DNA of 64,000 nucleotides from Streptomyces sindenensis. Its GTDB lineage: Bacteria > Actinomycetota > Actinomycetes > Streptomycetales > Streptomycetaceae. The first letter of the stretch is position 1. Every line of letters starts with the position of its first letter. The position numbers and the translations under genes are program-made. The DNA lies in the NCBI RefSeq assembly GCF_014649035.1, contig NZ_BMSG01000005.1, positions 221,913 through 285,912 on the forward strand, in the 5' to 3' direction. The notes beneath the pieces are model-generated. The model searched no databases, was not told the DNA's origin, and was given only the letters and a program-made list of their open reading frames with translations. Shown piece after piece: positions 58,215-64,000 of this stretch.

Positions 58215-59098
58215 AGCTTTCCTCGCAGTCGCTCCAGCAGGCCCTTGGAGTCCGACGGACTCAGGGCCTGCGAGCGCAGTGCTTCATAGCGCAGACAGAG
58301 CACACTCACCTCTCTGGGGTCCGAGATCAGCCTCCCGTTCTTCTGCCCCTCGGAGTACCCGAGCCGTCGCCCCTCCGGGGTCTCCAGCACCTGCACCGGC
58401 CCGTCCAGGGACGCGTGCAGGCCCGCGCTCAGGGGCACCACCTGCAAGGTCACGTTCCTCGGAGCGCTGCGCTCCAGGACGTGGTCCAGCAACTCGCGCA
58501 TCTGCTCCGCACTTCCGAAGCCCCTCCGGAGCACATGCTCCTCGACGATGAAGCTGAACGGAACCTTCGGCCGCTCCCGCATCATCGCCTGACGCTCCAT
58601 CCGCGCAGCGAGCTGCGCCTCCAGCTCCTCATCCGTCCTCAGCGGAATCGTGCCCTCGAACACAGCCCGCGCGTAGGCCTCCGACTGGAGCAGCCCCGGC
58701 ACCAGCCGGCACTCGTACGTGCACAGGCTCACCGCCTCACGCTCCAGCCGGGCCCACCGCCGGAACCACGCCGCGAGTCCTGCTTCGCCTCTGCTCATAT
58801 GCCGCGATGCCTTCCGTAGCGCACCGGTGTTACCCAGAGCCTCCTCGGCGCGCTCGACGAACGCCTCGTCCGGCATACGGCGGCCCAGCTCCACGGACTC
58901 GACGGTGTGCCGGGAGTACTGGACACGGGCGCTCAGGTCATCCCGGCTGAGTCCCGCGTGCTCGCGCAGGGCCTGGACGACCGCACCGAAGGTGCGCAGA
59001 GTGTCCGAGGGTGAGGGTTCGCGCTCGCACTCCCCCGCCTCGGCCGACCGCACACGCGTGTTCCCGGCCACGTCCGTGTCCACGTCGCCACCGTCCAT
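58211..59098 (-). CDS. XRE-family regulator with DUF5753-type C terminus
   Basis: 295-residue Streptomyces regulator of the WhiJ/BldB-associated type. Helix-turn-helix at about 30-90 (TFGAVVQALREHAGLSRDDLS ... HTVESVELGRRMPDE), then the DUF5753 ligand/partner domain (LVPGLLQSEAYARAVF, FIVEEHVLRR, VPLSAGLHASLDGPVQVLE). Such regulators are paired with a small DUF397 protein and often a divergent ATP-binding anti-sigma-like protein, as here. ATG fixed by GGAGAGGGG five bases upstream. Confidence 0.9.
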   Translation of the reverse strand: MDGGDVDTDVAGNTRVRSAEAGECEREPSPSDTLRTFGAVVQALREHAGLSRDDLSARVQYSRHTVESVELGRRMPDEAFVERAEEALGNTGALRKASRHMSRGEAGLAAWFRRWARLEREAVSLCTYECRLVPGLLQSEAYARAVFEGTIPLRTDEELEAQLAARMERQAMMRERPKVPFSFIVEEHVLRRGFGSAEQMRELLDHVLERSAPRNVTLQVVPLSAGLHASLDGPVQVLETPEGRRLGYSEGQKNGRLISDPREVSVLCLRYEALRSQALSPSDSKGLLERLRGKL

Positions 59099-59266
59099 CC
59101 GCCGCCCCTCTCCGTACGCACCGCGACCGCCTCCCGCGTCGCGCGTGCAGGACACTCAGCGTGACGGATCAGAGCACGTACCGTCCACTCTCCGTGCCTG
59201 TACGCTGACTCCGCGTACGGGGTCGGGCTCTCGCCCTCGCCGCTCCCCCACGGCGAGGATGCGTGC

Positions 59267-59713
59267 ATGGACCACCTCGTCATCCCCGTCAATACCCGGC
59301 CTCACGCACACACGTTCACCCAGTTGTTGTCCCTCACCCGCCGGGGAGCCCGGCTCGCGCGTCTCCTCGCTGTCACCCAACTGCACACCTGGGAAGCCCC
59401 GCAGGACCTCACGAAGCGTGCCGAACTGGTCGTCGGGGAACTGGCCGCCAACGCCGTCCTCCACGGCCTCGTGCCGGGGCGTTGCTTCCGACTCAGCCTC
59501 GCCCTCGAACCGACGGCGGGCCGTCTGCGCGTCGAAGTCGTCAATGCGCGCGGCGAGTCGCCCCCTCGCCTCCCCGCTGCGGGTGCTGGACCGGAGGCTC
59601 TGCCGGACGGCGGACGGGGCCTGCTGCTCGTCGCCCCTCTCTCCGGCCGGTGGGAGTGCGTCCCCTACCCACCGGGCGGCAAGACGGTCCGGGCCGAGCT
59701 GTCGCCATCCTGA
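59267..59713 (+). CDS. RsbW-like ATP-binding protein
   Basis: 148-residue GHKL-fold protein of the HATPase_c_2 group. N-box VVGELAANAVLHG (about 55-67) and G-box DGGRGLLLV (about 114-122) are clear. In Streptomyces many such small ATPases are anti-sigma-like partners of HTH/DUF397 genes. It is divergent from the HTH gene and ends in a hairpin (59725-59748) before the retron-like RNA. Confidence 0.85.
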   Translation: MDHLVIPVNTRPHAHTFTQLLSLTRRGARLARLLAVTQLHTWEAPQDLTKRAELVVGELAANAVLHGLVPGRCFRLSLALEPTAGRLRVEVVNARGESPPRLPAAGAGPEALPDGGRGLLLVAPLSGRWECVPYPPGGKTVRAELSPS

Positions 59714-59724
59714 ACGGAGGTGTG

Positions 59725-59748
59725 CCACCGGGTGTCTTGAACCGGTGG
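59725..59748. terminator. Hairpin after the ATP-binding protein gene
   Basis: CCACCGG / CCGGTGG with a 10-base loop, flanked by GTGTG and CACAC that can extend the stem. Separates the ATPase gene from the retron-like RNA. Confidence 0.65.
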
Positions 59749-59781
59749 GTCCAACACACAGGACGGCTACGATCTTGCTCA

Positions 59782-59963
59782 ACGCAGTCGGCGGGTCTCA
59801 GGAACCCATCCCTTGCGATGGGCCTTCCGGTCCTGACGTCCGGGTGCTGATCACACCGGATGCAGGGACCGAACCCTGTGCTTGTCACAGGGTGGCGGAG
59901 GGGACACAGCGCCGCCCGGTCTGGGGCGGAGGAACAGCTCAAGGTGAGGCTCGTCGGCTGCGT
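59782..59963 (+). ncRNA. Retron-like msr-msd RNA
   Basis: 182-nt structured RNA. Its ends, ACGCAGTCGGCGGGTCTCA (59782-59800) and TGAGGCTCGTCGGCTGCGT (59945-59963), pair over 19 consecutive positions: 15 Watson-Crick and 4 G-U, no mismatch. This is the a1/a2 stem layout of retrons. Inside are hairpins CCCATC/GATGGG (59805-59822), a bulged stem 59839-59860, the perfect 8-bp ACCCTGTG/CACAGGGT (59873-59893) and CCGCCC/GGGCGG (59912-59929); TCAGGA/TCCTGA (59798-59803, 59831-59836) can enclose the first. The reverse transcriptase gene starts 27 nt after a2. The priming G and the msr/msd boundary are not assigned. Confidence 0.75.
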
Positions 59964-59990
59964 CTCACCAGCGGGGGACGGGGCGGCTCG

Positions 59991-62108
59991 ATGACGACGG
60001 CAGACGACTTCGCGGATCTCAGCCACGCGGAGTTCCTCAAGGCCGTGGTCAGCGGCTCGATCTACCCGTACACCGAGCACCGGATTCCCAAGCCGCGCGG
60101 AGGACTGCGCACCCTGCACGCCCCCATCCCGCGCCTGTCGTGGATGCAGCAGGAAATCCTGGTCCGCCTGGGGGCTCTTCCGGCCAGGTTCCAGCCGCAC
60201 CCGGCGGCGTACGCCTATCGCCGGGGTCGCTCGGTCGTGGACTGCGCGGCCGTCCATCTGCGGGCCCACACCGTGACCCGCCTGGATGTCGCCGACTTCT
60301 TCGGGAGCATCAGAGAGCGGCATGTCCACGCGGCCCTCAAGGACGCGTGGCCCCGCACGGAACGCCCTGAGTACCGAGTCGCCGTCGTGGAGGGCGACGA
60401 CGGTTCCCCGGAGATCGGCCTGCGCCGTGTCGGCCGCACCTTCGGTGCCTACACCACGGCCCGGCTGGTCACCGTGTCGCCGCCCGGGCCGAACCACACC
60501 TGGACGAACCGTGGCACTGGGCACCGCGAGGTACGCCTGGAGGCCACCGGACAGCGCTTCGACGTCCCCCGGCCCGCCCTGGTCACCCGGCACACCCGCG
60601 AGGGCTTCCTGCCGCAGGGCGCGCCTACCAGTGGGTACCTGTCGAACATCGTCATGCGTGACGTCGACGCGGTCCTCGCCCACAAGGCCGAGTCCTGGGG
60701 TCTGCGCTACACCCGCTACAGCGACGACCTGTACTTCTCCAGCCGTGGGCCCGTCCGCCAGGAGCGGGTGGACCGCCTCGTCACCGAGGTGAAGAGGGCC
60801 TTGGAGCCTCTGGGCATGAGACTCAACGCGAAGAAGACCTACGTGGCGCGTCCCGGTTCCCGCAGGAGCGTGCTGGGCATCCTCGTCGACGGCCCCACCC
60901 CTCGACTGACGCGCGACTACAAGCGCCGCATCACCCTTCATGTGCGAGGAGCCGCATCGTTCGGTGTCATGCAGCACTGCCGTCACCAGAAGTTCGGAGA
61001 TCTGGCGGAGCTGGACGCGCATGTCACCGGGCTGCTGTCGTTCGCGCACATGGCCGATCCCCGTTGGGCCGGTGAACAGTTGGCGGCATGGAAACGGCTG
61101 CGCGAGATCCCACTGGAGCACGAGGAACCGGTGCTGACGCAACACGGGCTGGACCTCCTGTTCGACGAGGAGGTCGATGCCTCCCAGGTGGACCTGGCCA
61201 AGGCGTCGATCGACGATCTCGTCCGCGGTGCCCAGCGCTATCGCGCGTCCGCCGATTATGTGCGCCTGCTGGAGTTCGTGGGCCGCTTCGAGCGGTATGC
61301 CCCGTTCAACGCGATGGTGGTCCACGTCCAGAAGCCGGGCGCGCGTTACGTCCTGTCCTCCGCGGAGTGGAAGTCGAAGTTCCTGCGGGTGCTCAAGCCC
61401 GGCGCCCAACCACTGCTGATCTTCCAGCCCCGAGGGCCGTACATGCTGGTGTACGACGTCGGGGACACCGAGGCCCTGCCGGGAGCCCGCCCCCTGCCCA
61501 GGGAGGTGACCTCCCCCGTGGCGGTGACCTCCTGGGCCGACGCGAAGAGGGTCGCCGAGGTCTGGCACCACACGGTGTCGAACCTGGCACCCCTCGGGAT
61601 CAGACTTACCCTGGTCGACCATGCCGCCTCCTCCTGCGGGTTCACGCACCCGAGCACGTCCGGTGGCTTCGTCGAACGCCCTGGCAGCAGGCCCGGGGAC
61701 CGGCCGGAGAGGTACCCGACGCTCTTCGAGATCGCGGTCAACCGGAATCTCTCCCGGCTGGACCGCTACGCCACGCTGGCCCATGAGCTCGGACACCTGT
61801 TCTGCGGACACCTCGGCGCAGGTCCTGGGGAGTCCTGGCCCGACCGTCGGTGGCAACCTCACTCGGACAAGGAACGCATCGCCGCCCGCGCACGCAACGA
61901 GGTCGAGGCGGAGTCCATCGCCTACATGGTCCTCAAGCGGTTGGACCCGGATGTCCAGATGGGCGACTACATCACCGGACACCTCGGCCCCGACCAGCAG
62001 GTCCCCGACAGCGTCGCCCTCAACCTCACGTTCAGGGCCGCCGGCCTGATCATCGAGATGGGGCAGAAGCGCGTTCCGGCCACCAGGCTCCAGAAGACGA
62101 AGAAGTGA
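59991..62108 (+). CDS. Retron-like reverse transcriptase fused to ArdC-like ssDNA-binding and zinc metallopeptidase domains
   Basis: 705-residue protein. The RT (about 1-330) has RT3/motif A RLDVADFFGSI (97-107), motif B LPQGAPTSGYLSN (207-219), catalytic YSDD (243-246) and a thumb. The retron region X reads CAAVH where NAxxH is usual (85-89), and region Y reads VLG for VTG. About 95 residues separate motifs A and B, longer than normal. Residues about 435-495 (YAPFNAMVVHVQKPGARYVL ...) resemble the ArdC N-terminal ssDNA-binding domain. The end is an ImmA/IrrE-like peptidase with HELGH (598-602) and acids in NEVEAESIA (636-644) for the third zinc ligand. ATG follows a G-rich ribosome site; the open frame upstream is the ncRNA. 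Confidence 0.88.
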   Translation: MTTADDFADLSHAEFLKAVVSGSIYPYTEHRIPKPRGGLRTLHAPIPRLSWMQQEILVRLGALPARFQPHPAAYAYRRGRSVVDCAAVHLRAHTVTRLDVADFFGSIRERHVHAALKDAWPRTERPEYRVAVVEGDDGSPEIGLRRVGRTFGAYTTARLVTVSPPGPNHTWTNRGTGHREVRLEATGQRFDVPRPALVTRHTREGFLPQGAPTSGYLSNIVMRDVDAVLAHKAESWGLRYTRYSDDLYFSSRGPVRQERVDRLVTEVKRALEPLGMRLNAKKTYVARPGSRRSVLGILVDGPTPRLTRDYKRRITLHVRGAASFGVMQHCRHQKFGDLAELDAHVTGLLSFAHMADPRWAGEQLAAWKRLREIPLEHEEPVLTQHGLDLLFDEEVDASQVDLAKASIDDLVRGAQRYRASADYVRLLEFVGRFERYAPFNAMVVHVQKPGARYVLSSAEWKSKFLRVLKPGAQPLLIFQPRGPYMLVYDVGDTEALPGARPLPREVTSPVAVTSWADAKRVAEVWHHTVSNLAPLGIRLTLVDHAASSCGFTHPSTSGGFVERPGSRPGDRPERYPTLFEIAVNRNLSRLDRYATLAHELGHLFCGHLGAGPGESWPDRRWQPHSDKERIAARARNEVEAESIAYMVLKRLDPDVQMGDYITGHLGPDQQVPDSVALNLTFRAAGLIIEMGQKRVPATRLQKTKK

Positions 62109-62228
62109 TCTTCAGGGCAGTTGTGCGAGCCTTCCTGTCATACGCAGCCGCGGGGCGCTTCCTACCCCCGTGGCTCCGAAAGTCCGCCCGAGAGGTGTCC
62201 AGGAGGACCTCCGCCCTGCTCCACCGGT

Positions 62229-63611
62229 CTACGCCGGCACCGCGGGAAGCACGAACACCGAGCCGTCCCTGTCGCGGGCGATCTCGATCGCCACGTCTGT
62301 CGTACGGCTGTTGACTGTGACACCACGTCCCAACTGGTGAATCCGGTGAGCCGCGCCCATGAGGCGATCCACCTCGCCGGTCGTGAAGACCGGCGCCCGC
62401 AATCCGCTCGGACGTGCCAACTCCAGGGCCGACAGGCGTACCAGGACACCGGCGATGCCCGTCTCCATTTCGTCGACGCGCTGCTGATCACGCTTGAGTT
62501 CGCGGGTGAAGTGCTGGAACGGATTGCCTTCGTCGCTCTGTGCGTGCTCGACGGCTTGGAGGATGATCACCCGCCGTTTCAGCGCTACGGCCAAGGACGC
62601 GAGTTCGATGTGGGTGCGGAACGTACCGCCATGGTCGTCGTCCACGCCCGGGAACGCCTTCGTCAGGTTGGCCAGTTCGACGGTCCCGCCGTCACAGAAA
62701 CCGTCGAGGGCGCCCTGCCACCGAGCAAGGCGCCCTTCGGCCTTGCTCAGCGCCGTGTCGATGGTGTGCACCGCTGAATCGAGTCCAAGGGAGACACCGA
62801 GCTTGCCTTGGTCGAGCAGAATGGCCGTGGCCTTGTCGACTGCGCCGCGGCAGCCGTCGAGTGCGCTCCGCTCGTCGTCGAGCCTGTCCTCCTGAATGCT
62901 CTCAAGAAGCTCAGTGATGTGCTCGATGGCCTGCTGCCGCCTGCGGTCGGCGTGTGCGCTCACTCCCACTGCCACCGCCATGAGCACGAGCGGAGCGGCC
63001 ACGGTGAGCGCCGTGCCGCCGGCGGCCACCGCACCGGCGGTCGCTCCGGCCCCGCCGGCCGTGCCCGCCGCTGCCGCTCCTCCGACCGGCACGAACCTCG
63101 CGTGGCCGGCGATCCTGCCGCCGGAATCCACGAGCGGGCCGTATATTCCAGCGGCCACGCCCTTCGGCACCATCGAGCGGACGCAGCCCTGCCCGAACTG
63201 GGCGGCGACCTTCGCCGGGACGACCATGCGATACAGATTCTCACCGGAGGCAGTTGCTCTGGCCGCCGTGAGAGAGCTCCGCGTCGACTGCGTGATGAAC
63301 TGTGACAGGTGCTGCGCCAGTGGGCTTGCGGCGTCGAGCGGGATGCCGCGGCCACGGTCGATCTTGTCCGGCAGCGGATGCACCTCCAGGGTGACGATCG
63401 GCTCGTCGGCCAGAGCCGCCAGCACTCCGCGCAGTTCAGCGAGGCGTTCACCCGTCATCGGCTCGCCTGCGATCAGCCCCGGCACTCGGACATCAGCGGT
63501 CGCCAGCGTCCACACGGGCACGGTCGTACTGCGGTCGTCAGTCATCATCTCCCCCTTGCTCTCCTGCACCTTACGTGCGACTCCGTACGGAGCCGTCTCG
63601 TCACCGCTCAT
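62229..63611 (-). CDS. Unknown membrane-associated protein coupled to a helicase
   Basis: 460-residue protein I do not recognise. N-terminal soluble part (about 1-170), a Gly/Ala-rich hydrophobic stretch at about 174-219 (long enough for one or two membrane passes, ending TVAAPLVLMAVAVGVSAHA), then a long mostly helical, charged C-terminal part (about 220-400) with possible coiled coils and a short beta end. The ATG at 63611 shares a base with the helicase stop (TGATG), so the two are coupled; ATGs at 63548/63545 lie too close to a GGGGGAG box. Probably a partner or effector of the helicase module (inference). Confidence 0.75.
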   Translation of the reverse strand: MSGDETAPYGVARKVQESKGEMMTDDRSTTVPVWTLATADVRVPGLIAGEPMTGERLAELRGVLAALADEPIVTLEVHPLPDKIDRGRGIPLDAASPLAQHLSQFITQSTRSSLTAARATASGENLYRMVVPAKVAAQFGQGCVRSMVPKGVAAGIYGPLVDSGGRIAGHARFVPVGGAAAAGTAGGAGATAGAVAAGGTALTVAAPLVLMAVAVGVSAHADRRRQQAIEHITELLESIQEDRLDDERSALDGCRGAVDKATAILLDQGKLGVSLGLDSAVHTIDTALSKAEGRLARWQGALDGFCDGGTVELANLTKAFPGVDDDHGGTFRTHIELASLAVALKRRVIILQAVEHAQSDEGNPFQHFTRELKRDQQRVDEMETGIAGVLVRLSALELARPSGLRAPVFTTGEVDRLMGAAHRIHQLGRGVTVNSRTTDVAIEIARDRDGSVFVLPAVPA

Positions 63612-63952
63612 CACCGCGACCGCACCCACCGGTCCAGCCCCTCCAGATGCCTCGGTAACTGGCTTCCCTGCCAACCCAGCACCAGCCGCTGGCGGGCACG
63701 GGTGATCATGACGTAGTACGCCGCGCGCAAGGTCGCCGACGTGGGGTCGGAGCCCGAGTCGGACTCCATGTCTGCGATGACGACCGTGTCGAAGTCGAGA
63801 CCCTTGACGCTTGCACGGTGGACGATGACAACTCCCGGACGAGTCAGATCGAGTTCGCTGTAGCGGCCCGATGTCGCCTCCGAGCTGTACGTCTGAGGCT
63901 CTTGGGCCAGACCTGCTCGCTCCAGGCGCTGTGTCAAGTCACTGAGGTTTTC
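63611..63952 (-). pseudogene. UvrD/Rep-type helicase, C-terminal remnant
   Basis: 114 codons matching the end of a superfamily 1 helicase: VVIVHRASVKGLDFDTVVIAD (motif V region), then LRAAYYVMITRARQRLVLGW (motif VI). Motifs I-IV would lie upstream on the minus strand, but the frame meets a TGA at 63955-63953 and the DNA beyond is not helicase-like. The gene therefore seems to be 5'-truncated. It contains one TTA codon (63656-63658). Whether a second start makes a short product is unclear. Confidence 0.7.
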
Positions 63953-64000
63953 TCAGCGAAATGATCTTCGCGAAGCGGGCTGAACCATGTTGATCGGGTC
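63953..64000. other. Possible end of a mobile element
   Basis: The final 50-60 bases are clearly less GC-rich than the neighbouring genes and begin near a small palindrome (TGAGGTTTTCTCA, about 63943-63955), exactly where helicase similarity ends. An insertion-sequence end is the simplest reading, but no transposase is inside the window. Confidence 0.35.

Noticed and set aside
59801..59963. tRNA-like or riboswitch reading of the structured RNA
   Set aside because: No cloverleaf, anticodon arm or CCA end is seen and no known riboswitch core was recognised. The long closing stem and RT downstream fit a retron RNA better.
58719..59990. N-terminal extension of the reverse transcriptase through the ncRNA and the ATPase gene
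   Set aside because: The extension is Arg/Ser/Pro-rich and overlaps the ATP-binding gene. The ATG at 59991 starts exactly where RT similarity begins.
59541..61982. An 813-codon minus-strand frame over the retron RT
   Set aside because: Antisense shadow of a protein with intact RT and peptidase motifs.

Overview
The window is high-GC actinobacterial chromosome and almost certainly Streptomyces. Third codon positions are strongly G/C, GTG starts are common, and two genes near the right end carry the rare TTA codon. The gene order also matches, from memory, the S. coelicolor block that runs from hemE through fadAB, dxs, xylFGH, rok7B7, ngcEFG and acnA to an HTH-fused MurA paralogue. I saw no rRNA, tRNA or CRISPR array.

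Left core (1-8.8 kb): end of a flavin disulphide reductase, hemE, a DUF3000 protein, an orphan LuxR-type response regulator, an RNase D-like exonuclease, and the fadA-fadB beta-oxidation pair. 8.9-20.2 kb looks like a cell-wall glycopolymer locus. It has a coupled minus-strand operon (Stealth phosphotransferase, unknown protein, GT4-Stealth fusion, SGNH hydrolase), then a propeller-like protein, GalE, and a divergent LytR-CpsA-Psr ligase that could attach the polymer to peptidoglycan.

20.3-27.4 kb is a looser accessory patch with a stress flavour: a cation/proton antiporter and a second, truncated antiporter, an 18-cysteine copper-binding bundle, a SpoIIE/PP2C phosphatase, a zinc-ribbon miniprotein, a universal stress protein, a PRC-barrel protein and a PEBP protein. 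27.5-44 kb is sugar and isoprenoid metabolism: an amino acid permease, dxs, the xylose ABC genes xylFGH under rok7B7, and ngcEFG (N-acetylglucosamine/chitooligosaccharide import) with a DasR-type operator. A divergent secreted GH92 alpha-mannosidase follows. 44-53.3 kb holds small housekeeping genes, acnA with an iron-box-like site, a deleted aminoglycoside phosphotransferase pseudogene, and the HTH-MurA fusion.

53.3-64 kb is an accessory defence island full of gene fragments. It holds decayed HTH and nuclease-like remnants, an intact McrB-McrC pair, an HTH/DUF397/anti-sigma-like set, a retron-like unit, an unknown membrane protein coupled to a UvrD-type helicase whose 5' part is missing, and a possible mobile-element end at the right edge.

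The retron-like unit is the most interesting part. A 182-nt structured non-coding RNA (59782-59963) is closed by 19 uninterrupted base pairs (15 Watson-Crick and 4 G-U). It lies 27 nt upstream of a 705-residue protein joining a reverse transcriptase to an ArdC-like ssDNA-binding region and an HELGH zinc metallopeptidase. I infer a retron whose effector is fused to the RT: msDNA would be held by the ssDNA-binding part and its disturbance would switch on the peptidase.
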